Made by a program: the position numbers and the translations under genes. Under the pieces are notes generated by a model. It did not search any database and was not told where the DNA came from. It was given only the letters and a program-made list of their open reading frames with translations. From positions 124,001 to 188,000 of the forward strand of contig NZ_JAERQF010000001.1 in NCBI RefSeq assembly GCF_016734815.1: DNA of 64,000 bases, read 5' to 3'. The stretch comes from Hymenobacter rubidus (lineage in GTDB: Bacteria; Bacteroidota; Bacteroidia; Cytophagales; Hymenobacteraceae). Shown one piece after another: positions 7,829 to 15,416 of this stretch (its first letter is position 1; the number at the start of each line of letters is the position of its first letter).

Positions 7829-9247
7829 ATGACGACACGCTATTCATTCCTATTTCTGTTAGCAGTGCTCGGTAGTCTGCTGTTGGGTAATACCCCTTCT
7901 GCCCGCGCCCAGTTCCTGTGGCAGCGGGCCATCGGCACGGCCACGCGCGACGAAACGGCCGAATTCATGGTGCCCGTGGCCGGCGGCTTTGTCACGCTGG
8001 GCAAGTACAGCTCGCTGAGCTCCAACGCCACGGGCCTGTTCCTGACCAAGGTCAACTACCGGGGCGACACCATCTGGACCAAGCGCCAGGACCTGCCCCA
8101 CGCCGGCGTCCTCTACCCCCGCGGCCTCATCGTGGACGCGGCCGGCAACCTGGTGGCCTCCGTCATCTCTTCCCCGCCGCCGCCCTCCCTTTCCTCCCCC
8201 TCCTTGCCGTTGCAGGGCCAGTTGGTAAAGTTCACCCCCACCGGCGACACGCTCTGGACCCGCTTGGTGCCCAGTTCCGGACCCAACGAGAGCACGCTCA
8301 CCGTCCTGGTGTTGGGCAACGACGGCTCCTACGTGGCCATCGGCGAGTTGTCCACCCTGCCCGCCCTGTTCAAGTTCTCGCCCGCCGGGGCCTTGCTCTG
8401 GACCCAAATCGTGTTCTACGACAACGCCCGCAACGGCTACCTGCAAAACCTAGTCGCCGTGCCCACCGGGTACCTGCTGTTTGCGTCTTCCAACACCAAC
8501 CTGCGCGGTAAATACATCCTCGTCGACGAGCAGGGCGCTTTCCAACGGGAACGGCTGGCCACCTTCTATGGCCCCTCCCGGCTGGAACGCGACTCGCAAG
8601 GCAATGTTTTCGCCCTCGGGGGGGGCCTGACCAAGCTCACGGCCCAGGGCGATTCCGTCTGGACCCGCTCCTACCAACAATTCGGCGTACTGCTGGCCCC
8701 AACCCGGCTGGTGGAGTTGCCCGGCAGCCGCTACCTGCTAGCCGGCCAGCGCTACAACGGCCCCACGCGGGATGTGGGCCTGGCCGTGGTCGACCGCAAC
8801 GGCGCGCTCTTGCGCGACACGCTCTTGGTGCGCTACAACAGCGACGAGAACGTGGCTGGCGTGGGCCTCACGCCGGCCGGGGACTACGTCGTGGCCTACG
8901 GGGCCAGCCAGGGGCCCATCGGCCGGGCCGACCAGATGCTGTTTGCCTACCGCAATTGGAACCGGCTGCTGCCCGCCGCCACCCGCGCATCGGCCCTCAC
9001 CGCTCAGCTAGCGGCCTACCCCAATCCAACCGCCGACGCCGTGACGCTTGAAGCAGCCGATGGGCACCCGCTCACCGGCCACTGGACGCTCTACGATATG
9101 GTGGGCCGAGCGGTGCAAACCGGCGTGCTGCCGGGCGTGGCCCGCCCCCGGATTTCGCTGGCGGAGCAGCCCGCCGGCCTCTACCTGCTGCGCCTGACGG
9201 ATACTCAACGCCAGACCACGCAAACCCTGCGCTTGGAAAAGGCTTAA
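7829..9247 (+). CDS. T9SS-exported protein, paralogue 1
   Basis: The 472-residue protein has a signal peptide ending around SARAQ (residues 1-28). Its body shows repeated blade-like segments (FVTLGKYSS, DTIWTKR, GDTLWTR, GDSVWTRS), suggesting a beta-propeller-like fold. From about residue 395 comes a Por/type IX secretion C-terminal sorting domain: YPNPTADAVTLEAADG, LYDMVGRAVQ, GLYLLRLTD. Such proteins are exported across the outer membrane by T9SS and attached to or released from the surface. The substrate or function is unknown. ATG 7829 was chosen at the signal peptide. It is followed 33 bases later by its paralogue. Confidence 0.88.
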   Translation: MTTRYSFLFLLAVLGSLLLGNTPSARAQFLWQRAIGTATRDETAEFMVPVAGGFVTLGKYSSLSSNATGLFLTKVNYRGDTIWTKRQDLPHAGVLYPRGLIVDAAGNLVASVISSPPPPSLSSPSLPLQGQLVKFTPTGDTLWTRLVPSSGPNESTLTVLVLGNDGSYVAIGELSTLPALFKFSPAGALLWTQIVFYDNARNGYLQNLVAVPTGYLLFASSNTNLRGKYILVDEQGAFQRERLATFYGPSRLERDSQGNVFALGGGLTKLTAQGDSVWTRSYQQFGVLLAPTRLVELPGSRYLLAGQRYNGPTRDVGLAVVDRNGALLRDTLLVRYNSDENVAGVGLTPAGDYVVAYGASQGPIGRADQMLFAYRNWNRLLPAATRASALTAQLAAYPNPTADAVTLEAADGHPLTGHWTLYDMVGRAVQTGVLPGVARPRISLAEQPAGLYLLRLTDTQRQTTQTLRLEKA

Positions 9248-9280
9248 CCGCTGCTGTTTCTCTTCATTTCCCCCTGCTTT

Positions 9281-10696
9281 ATGAAATTGTTTTACCTCTT
9301 TTTCCTGGCGCTTGGCCTGCTGCTGGGCCGCGCTACGCCCGCCCGCGCCCAGTTCCTGTGGCAGCGGCTCATCGGTAAGGCTACGGCTAACGAAACGGGT
9401 GAATACATGATACCTGTGGCTGGCGGCTTTGTTACGCTCGGTACAGCCAGTAGCGCGACAGCATCCGCCAATGCAGCGCTATACTTGAGCAAAGTCAATT
9501 ATCGTGGTGATACGGTTTGGACTAAGCGTTGGACCTTTCGCCAAGTCGACATTATTTACCCGAAAGGCCTGATTGAGGATGCCACCGGTAATCTAGTCGT
9601 GTGTGCAAATACACTAGCTCCGCTAGCTACGCCCACTTCCCCGATTCCACCGAATCAAGGCTTGTTGGTCAAACTCACGGCCACGGGCGATACTTTGTGG
9701 ACACGCACCCTGCCTAGTTCCGGCCCCAACTCCAGCGGGTTCCTGAGTCTGGTATTGGGCAACAACGGCAGCTACGTGGCCGTGGGAGAGTACGCAACGC
9801 TACCTGTTTTGGTCAAATATTCGCCGGCCGGGGCCTTACTATTGAACTTGTCCATTCCCTACAGTAGTACAATTCAAGGCTATTTGCAAAATATAGTGGC
9901 CGTGCCGAATGGCTATTTATTACTCTGCCCGCCCAGTAGTGGCAATCTGCCCTGCAAGTACATTACGGTTGATGAGCAAGGTATATACCAAGGCGAACGG
10001 CTCGGTGGGCGGGTGCCTTCTTATCAGTTGCAACGCGACTCCCAGGGCAACATCTTGACTGCCGGGGTGTTCGGGGTGACCAAACTCACACCTATTGGCG
10101 ATACCATCTGGAGCCATACTTACCGACGAAGCAACCGCACGGTAGATGTTAAGCGACTGGTAGAAACACCGGCGGGCAACTATCTTGTAGCCGGGACGCG
10201 CAACAATGGCATTGATAACGATATTGACCTGATTCTGGTCGACCACAACGGCCTCCAGCTCCGCGATACGCTGCTGGTCCGCTTTCAAAGCGAGGAAAAC
10301 GTAGCTGGAGTGGCACTGACCCCAGTGGGTGATTACGTGATAGCCGGTGGTACGAACAGTGGCCAGAACGGCCGGCCGGACCAACTTGTATTTGCCCTGC
10401 GCAACTGGAGCCGGTTCTTACCTACCGCTACCCGCCAGCCAGCTATACCTGACCTACTCGCCGCCTACCCCAACCCTACTACTGACGCGGCAACGCTTGA
10501 AGCAGCCGATGGGCACCCGCTCACTGGAAACTGGACGCTCTACGATATCGTGGGCCGAGCGGTGCAAAAGGGAATGCTGCCGGGCGTGGCCCGCCCCCGG
10601 ATTTCGATAGCGGAGCAGCCCGCCGGCCTCTACTTGCTGCGCCTGACGGATGCGCAACGCCACACCACGCAAACCCTGCGTCTGGAAAAGAAATAG
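9281..10696 (+). CDS. T9SS-exported protein, paralogue 2
   Basis: The 471-residue protein is a tandem paralogue of the preceding one, with the same order: a signal peptide (ARAQ at about 23), blade-like repeats (FVTLGTASS, DTVWTKR, GDTLWTRT, GDTIWSHT), and a sorting domain from about residue 395 (YPNPTTDAATLEAADG, GLYLLRLTD). The ends are nearly identical in DNA to paralogue 1, while the middle has diverged and uses more A/T third positions. The short spacing suggests co-transcription. The function is unknown, probably a surface or secreted binding protein. Confidence 0.88.
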   Translation: MKLFYLFFLALGLLLGRATPARAQFLWQRLIGKATANETGEYMIPVAGGFVTLGTASSATASANAALYLSKVNYRGDTVWTKRWTFRQVDIIYPKGLIEDATGNLVVCANTLAPLATPTSPIPPNQGLLVKLTATGDTLWTRTLPSSGPNSSGFLSLVLGNNGSYVAVGEYATLPVLVKYSPAGALLLNLSIPYSSTIQGYLQNIVAVPNGYLLLCPPSSGNLPCKYITVDEQGIYQGERLGGRVPSYQLQRDSQGNILTAGVFGVTKLTPIGDTIWSHTYRRSNRTVDVKRLVETPAGNYLVAGTRNNGIDNDIDLILVDHNGLQLRDTLLVRFQSEENVAGVALTPVGDYVIAGGTNSGQNGRPDQLVFALRNWSRFLPTATRQPAIPDLLAAYPNPTTDAATLEAADGHPLTGNWTLYDIVGRAVQKGMLPGVARPRISIAEQPAGLYLLRLTDAQRHTTQTLRLEKK

Positions 10697-11006
10697 TTTC
10701 TTTCCCAAAACGGCAAGGGCCGTATTTACGGCCACGCATCAAGTTCACACGCTTACCTCTCCGGTGCACACCATTGCAAGTTGCATTGAGCAAGCTGCAA
10801 GGTCGTTTTTTACGCTTGCAACTCCGGTTGGAAAGCCGGCGACTGTGCCTGGGAGCGGTGCGACCTGCTGTGAGCCGGTTGCAACCTCGGTTTGTACGCC
10901 TGCAAGCTGAATGTAGCGGCTGGCAACCGTCCTCTGTAATGGCGATGCCAAAGGCCTTGCGCCCATCCCAGCCAAAATGGTATCTTTGCAGACCCCGTTT
11001 GCACCC
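10697..11006. other. Intergenic region with clustered TTGCAA-like words
   Basis: These 310 bases hold no gene. Between about 10765 and 10930 the words TTGCAA, TTGCAT, CTGCAAG and their complements recur (CATTGCAAGTTGCATTGAG, GCTTGCAACTCC, GGTTGCAACC, GCCTGCAAGC, CTGGCAACC). They look like a degenerate short-repeat tract of the kind seen in other gaps here. A promoter for the next gene lies at the right end. Confidence 0.5.
10957..10988 (+). promoter_or_regulatory. Bacteroidota-type promoter for the 11007 gene
   Basis: TTG at 10957-10959, a 21-base spacer and TATCTTTG at 10981-10988. The next ATG is at 11007, giving a leader of a dozen bases or so. Confidence 0.7.
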
Positions 11007-11378
11007 ATGTCGCTTCTGCTCTCCCGTTTTTGGTTTTCGCTCCGCTTTGCCCTGCTCGCCGCTACGGTGCTGCTGGTGCTGGGCCTGAACCAGCGCGCCG
11101 TGAGTGTATTGCGGCCCGTGGGCCGGGGCGAAACCCGCCTGAACCTGCCCACCCGCGCCACGGTGGTGAAGCAAAAAGTACTGCTAGAAGCCACCACGGC
11201 CCTCGACCACTTTGTGGCGCCGCCCGCCGTGGCCTGGCTGCCGGCCGCCGTGCCGGCCCTGTGGCTGCCCGCCCTGCGCCGGGCACTGGCCGTGCCACGC
11301 CCCCGCGCCGGGGTGCGCGCCGGCGAAATATTCCGGGCGCGGCTGCTGGCCGTGGCGCTGTCGCCGCAGGCACCCTAG
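11007..11378 (+). CDS. Small membrane protein of unknown function
   Basis: The 123-residue protein is not recognised. One N-terminal hydrophobic segment (RFALLAATVLLVLGL, about residues 13-27) is followed by a soluble region rich in Arg, Ala and Pro, with a second moderately hydrophobic stretch (VAWLPAAVPALWLPAL). It could be a single-pass inner-membrane protein. The promoter and the ATG at 11007 fit well. It precedes secDF with a repeat-filled gap, so no functional link is implied. Confidence 0.6.
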   Translation: MSLLLSRFWFSLRFALLAATVLLVLGLNQRAVSVLRPVGRGETRLNLPTRATVVKQKVLLEATTALDHFVAPPAVAWLPAAVPALWLPALRRALAVPRPRAGVRAGEIFRARLLAVALSPQAP

Positions 11379-11381
11379 TTT

Positions 11382-11520
11382 TCAATGAGCAATGGGCAAT
11401 GAACAATGAGTACTAGGCAGCGCTGCCTAGTGGCTCTGGTTCGGCGTCGGTTGCTCTTTTCGGCTTTCGGGCAGTTCTTACCGCCCACCCCCTCATTGTT
11501 CATTGCTCATTGTTAATTAC
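11382..11520. repeat. Inverted repeat of the CAATGAGCAATG type with nested palindrome
   Basis: CAATGAGCAATGGGCAATGAACAATGAG (from about 11385) is mirrored by CTCATTGTTCATTGCTCATTGTTAAT (to about 11518). Nested between them is a perfect 20-base palindrome at 11412-11431 (ACTAGGCAGCGCTGCCTAGT). It lies between two plus-strand genes and is related in wording to the repeats at 42964-43073 and 55853-55915. Confidence 0.75.
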
Positions 11521-11531
11521 TAATTGAATTC

Positions 11532-14528
11532 ATGCGTAACAAAGGACTAATCATTGCGCTTACCGTCGTCGTTACGGCGTTGTGTGCGTATTTCCTCTTC
11601 TTCACCTACGTCTCGCGCGGGGTGCAGCAGAAAGCCGTGGCGTATGCCACGCACAACGGCAAGCTCAACGAAACCCAACGCCAGCACTACCTCGACTCGG
11701 TGTGGCGCGCGCCCGTGTTCGGGCCCTTCACCTACCGCGAGGTGCGCCAGAGCGAGCTGGGCCTCGGCCTCGACCTGAAAGGCGGCATGCATGTGACCCT
11801 GGAAGTTTCGCCGGTAGAAATTGTGCGCGCCATGAGCGGCAACAGCAAAGACCCGGCCTTCAACAAGTCGTTGGAGCAAGCGCAGGAAGCCCAGAAAGTG
11901 AATTCGGGCACGCCGTTTACGGCCCTGTTTGCCCAGGCCTACCAGCAGAATGCGCCCGGCAAACCGCTGGCCACCATCTTCGCCAACACCACCAACAAGA
12001 GCCGCGGCATCAACATCAACTCCTCCAATGAGAAGGTCATTGCTTCTATTGACAAGGAAGTGGAAGAAGCCATCGACCGCTCGTTCAACATCCTGCGCAC
12101 CCGCGTCGATAAGTTTGGTGTGAACCAGCCCAGCATTCAGCGCGTGAAGGGCACCGGCCGCCTGCAGATTGAACTGCCCGGCGTGGACAATCCCGACCGT
12201 GTGCGCAAGCTGCTGCAAGGCCAGGCCAAGCTGGAGTTCTGGGAAGTGTGGAACCAGAACGAAGTAGGCCCCTACCTGGTGGCCCTCGACAAGCAGCTGC
12301 AAGCCAAGGAAGCCGCGGCCAAAACCGGCGCCACGGCCGCTACCACCGCCACCGATACCACCGCCACGGCCGCCGCCGCTGGCGACTCGACTTCGCTGGC
12401 TGCCCAGCTGGCCAAGAAAACCAAAGCCGGCAAAACGGCCGCCGATTCGTCGGCTACCGCCAACAAGGCCGGGGTACTGGCCAAGCTCTTCACCATGCCC
12501 GGCCGCCTGGGCGTGAACCTGCGCGACACCGCCCGCATGAACACCATTCTGCGCTCGGCCGAAGCCAAAGCCTCCCTGCCCCCCACCCTGGCCCTGCTGT
12601 GGAGCCTGAAACCGACTACCATCGACAAGCAAGAGTACCTGGAGCTGATTCCGGTGCGCAAAACCCGCGACGGCGTGCCCCCGCTGGGCGGCGAAGTGGT
12701 GAGCGACGCCCGCTCCGACATTGGCCCCAACGGCCAGCCCGAAGTACTGATGAACATGACGCCTTCGGGCTCGCGCAAGTGGCAAAAAATGACGGCTGCC
12801 AACATCGGCAAGCAGGTGGCCATGGTGCTCGACGACTACGTGTGCTCGGCCCCGGTGGTGCAGAGCGAGATTTCGGGTGGCGGCACCAGCATCACGGGCA
12901 GCTTCCAGCTGGAAGACACCGAAGACCTGGCCAACCAGCTGAAAGCCGGTAAGCTGCCCGCTCCCACGCGCATTGTGGAAGAAGCCGTGGTGGGTCCGTC
13001 GCTGGGCAAGGAGGCTATCAACCAAGGCCTGTACTCGTCGCTGGCCGGCCTCGTCATCATCATGATTTTCATGGCCGCCTACTACGGCCGCGCCGGTATC
13101 GTGGCCGACATTGCCCTGCTCTTCAACATGTTCCTGATTCTGGGCGTGCTGGCGCAGTTCGGCACGGCGCTCACGCTGCCCGGCATTGCCGGCCTGATTC
13201 TGGTAATCGGCTCGTCGGTGGATGCCAACGTGTTGATTTTCGAGCGAATCCGGGAAGAGCTGAGCCACGGGCTGAGCCTGCCCGACGCCATTAACAAGGG
13301 TTACTCGCGCGCTTTCTCGGCCATCTTCGACTCGAACGTGACCACCATGCTGATTGCCGTGATTCTGGGCTTCTTCGGCACGGGCCCGGTCCAAAACTTC
13401 GCCATCACGCTGGGCATCGGCGTGCTGACATCGTTCCTGTCGGCCGTGTACGTGTCGCGTCTCATCATCGAGTGGATGGTGAAGGGCAACGAGAACCACC
13501 CGATGACCTTCAACACGGCCATCTCGCGCAACCTGTTCAAGAACCTGAGCTTCGACATTGTGGGCAAGCGCAAAATCGCCTACGCTTTCTCGGCCTTCTT
13601 CATCATCGTGGGCTTCGTGCTGATGTTTGTGCAGGGCGGCCCCAACCTGGGCGTTGACTTCAAAGGCGGCCGGGCCTACGTGGTCGACTTCAACAAGCCG
13701 ATGGTGGCTTCCGACGTCCGCACGGCCCTGGAGCCGGTTTTCAAAGGCGCTGGCTTGGAAGTGAAGCAGTTTGGTGCCCCCACCCGCCTGCGCGTGACGA
13801 CCAGCTACCTGGCCGAGGACGAGAGCACGGCGGCCGACAAGCAAGTGCGCGACGCCCTGGATGCGGGCCTGCAAAAGTTCTCATCGGCGGCCCCAACGGT
13901 GCCTTCGGCTTCGAAAGTAGGCGCCACCATTGCCGACGACATCAAGCGGACATCGGTGCTGTCGCTGGGTCTCACGCTGCTGGGCATCTTCGTCTACGTG
14001 TTGTTCCGCTTCGAGAAGTGGCAGTATTCAATGGCGGCCGTGGTAGCCCTGTTCCACGATGCGCTGCTGGTTATTGCGGCCTTCCCGATTGCCCGCCTCT
14101 TCGGGCTGAACTACGAAATGGACCAGATTTTCGTGGCCGCCGTGCTCACGGTTATCGGCTTCTCGATGAACGACACGGTGGTTATTTACGACCGGATTCG
14201 CGAGTACCTGCGCGAGAACCCCAAGCTGACCTTCGCCCAAGTGGTGAACCCGGCCCTGAACTCGACCTTCTCGCGCACCATGATTACGTTCACCACGGTG
14301 TTCTTGGTGGTGCTCGTGCTTTACATCTTCGGCGGGGAAACGTTGCGCTCGTTCTCCTTCGCCATGATTATCGGGGTGATTTTCGGCACGTATTCGTCGC
14401 TGTTCATCGCTACCCCGATTATCCTCGACACCTACGGCAAAAAAGAGGAGCGCGAGCGCCTTGCCGCCGGTGAGGACGTGAGTGGCCTGCCCGGCGACGC
14501 GCCCAAGCTGAGCACGGCTACGGTTTAG
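11532..14528 (+). CDS. secDF: Protein translocase SecDF (fused)
   Basis: The 998-residue protein joins SecD and SecF in one chain, as is usual in Bacteroidota. TM1 is at about residues 6-25. The SecD motif DLKGGMHV is at 81-88, the P1 periplasmic region follows, and the SecD membrane block includes GLVIIMIFMAAYYGRAG and ANVLIFERIREEL. The SecF part starts near residue 680 with KRKIAYAFSAFFIIVG, then GVDFKGGRAY and SMNDTVVIYDRIREYL. It uses the proton gradient to help pull secreted proteins through SecYEG. A low-complexity Ala/Thr/Lys-rich insert (about residues 256-316) in P1 is unusual. Confidence 0.97.
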   Translation: MRNKGLIIALTVVVTALCAYFLFFTYVSRGVQQKAVAYATHNGKLNETQRQHYLDSVWRAPVFGPFTYREVRQSELGLGLDLKGGMHVTLEVSPVEIVRAMSGNSKDPAFNKSLEQAQEAQKVNSGTPFTALFAQAYQQNAPGKPLATIFANTTNKSRGININSSNEKVIASIDKEVEEAIDRSFNILRTRVDKFGVNQPSIQRVKGTGRLQIELPGVDNPDRVRKLLQGQAKLEFWEVWNQNEVGPYLVALDKQLQAKEAAAKTGATAATTATDTTATAAAAGDSTSLAAQLAKKTKAGKTAADSSATANKAGVLAKLFTMPGRLGVNLRDTARMNTILRSAEAKASLPPTLALLWSLKPTTIDKQEYLELIPVRKTRDGVPPLGGEVVSDARSDIGPNGQPEVLMNMTPSGSRKWQKMTAANIGKQVAMVLDDYVCSAPVVQSEISGGGTSITGSFQLEDTEDLANQLKAGKLPAPTRIVEEAVVGPSLGKEAINQGLYSSLAGLVIIMIFMAAYYGRAGIVADIALLFNMFLILGVLAQFGTALTLPGIAGLILVIGSSVDANVLIFERIREELSHGLSLPDAINKGYSRAFSAIFDSNVTTMLIAVILGFFGTGPVQNFAITLGIGVLTSFLSAVYVSRLIIEWMVKGNENHPMTFNTAISRNLFKNLSFDIVGKRKIAYAFSAFFIIVGFVLMFVQGGPNLGVDFKGGRAYVVDFNKPMVASDVRTALEPVFKGAGLEVKQFGAPTRLRVTTSYLAEDESTAADKQVRDALDAGLQKFSSAAPTVPSASKVGATIADDIKRTSVLSLGLTLLGIFVYVLFRFEKWQYSMAAVVALFHDALLVIAAFPIARLFGLNYEMDQIFVAAVLTVIGFSMNDTVVIYDRIREYLRENPKLTFAQVVNPALNSTFSRTMITFTTVFLVVLVLYIFGGETLRSFSFAMIIGVIFGTYSSLFIATPIILDTYGKKEERERLAAGEDVSGLPGDAPKLSTATV

Positions 14529-14529
14529 T

Positions 14530-14738
14530 CTGAACCGCAGATGTAACGGATTTGACGGATTGAACTGATTCGAGCATTATCTGGTCGCGTTCAATTTGTG
14601 TAGCAATGAAAAGGCCGCCCGATGGGCGGCCTTTTTTTGTGCTTGCTGCCGCAGGAATGAATCAGGAAACTGCTCGGAAACAGGTCTGATATGCTTGAAT
14701 CGGTTTAGTCCGTTAAATCCGTTACATCTGCGGTTCAG
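14530..14738. repeat. Long inverted repeat of the CTGAACCGCAGAT type
   Basis: Perfect 24-bp arms at 14530-14553 and 14715-14738, extended inward with mismatches (GACGGATTGAACTGATTC near 14554-14571 against GAATCGGTTTAGTCCG near 14697). The secDF terminator is nested in the middle. The repeat at 59115-59289 shares the same outer words. Confidence 0.85.
14611..14638 (+). terminator. Terminator after secDF
   Basis: A perfect 10-bp stem AAGGCCGCCC/GGGCGGCCTT (14611-14620 and 14624-14633) with loop GAT, followed by TTTTT. It is strong on the plus strand. Confidence 0.9.
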
Positions 14739-14801
14739 ACGGGAGGCAACCTTTTTTTGCTACCTTCCGAGTGGTCTTCAGAAGCCTGCCAACCGCCGCA
14801 T

Positions 14802-15416
14802 ATGCTGCACGTCTCCCCACCTCATGCTGCCCCGTCTTCGCTGCTGGAAGTGCTGGCCGCCTGTGTCCGGCAAGACCGGCTGGCCCAGCGCCGCCTGTAT
14901 GGCCAGTTTCACGGCTTCGCAATGGGCATTTGCCTGCGCTATGCCCGCGACCGCGACCAGGCGTTGGAAGCAGCCAACGATGGTTTCCTGAAAGTATTCC
15001 GCGACATCTACCGCTTCGATGCGGCCCGCCACCCCGAGGACGTATTGGGCTCGTTCCGGGGCTGGCTCAAGCGCATCATGATTCACACGGCCATTGACCA
15101 CTACCGCGCCAACGAGCGCCACCAGCACCAGCAGGAGCTCGACGACGTGACCTTGAACCAAGCCGACCAAGCCGCCACGCCCCTCGACACGCTGAGCTAC
15201 GACGAGCTGCTGAGCCTGGTGCAGCGCCTGCCCCCGGCTTACCGGGCGGTATTCAACTTGGCCGTGATTGATGGGTTCGGCCACGAGGAAATCGCGGAGC
15301 AGCTGCACATTTCGGTCGGCACTTCGAAATCAAATTTATTTAAAGCCCGGGCCCACCTACGCACGATGCTGGCCCACGCTACTATGTCAGAAAAAGCCCG
15401 CTATGTGGTCAGATAA
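14802..15416 (+). CDS. ECF-type RNA polymerase sigma-70 family sigma factor
   Basis: The 204-residue protein shows sigma region 2 (RRLYGQFHGFAMGICLRYA, about residues 31-49, then DQALEAANDGFLKVFRDIYRFD and FRGWLKRIMIHTAIDHYRA) and region 4 (LPPAYRAVFNLAVIDGFGHEEIAEQLHISVGTSKSNLFKAR, helix-turn-helix at about 160-185). There is no region 3, as in the extracytoplasmic-function group. It directs RNA polymerase to a specific gene set, probably in response to an envelope signal. It overlaps the next gene by 14 bases, and that gene is the likely regulator. ATG 14802 is chosen over a TTG 45 bases upstream. Confidence 0.92.
   Translation: MLHVSPPHAAPSSLLEVLAACVRQDRLAQRRLYGQFHGFAMGICLRYARDRDQALEAANDGFLKVFRDIYRFDAARHPEDVLGSFRGWLKRIMIHTAIDHYRANERHQHQQELDDVTLNQADQAATPLDTLSYDELLSLVQRLPPAYRAVFNLAVIDGFGHEEIAEQLHISVGTSKSNLFKARAHLRTMLAHATMSEKARYVVR

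Noticed and set aside
11547..13874. A 775-codon open frame on the strand opposite secDF
   Set aside because: It is the antisense of a clear SecDF gene, with composition typical of GC-rich shadow frames (His, Gly, Gln rich) and no domain.
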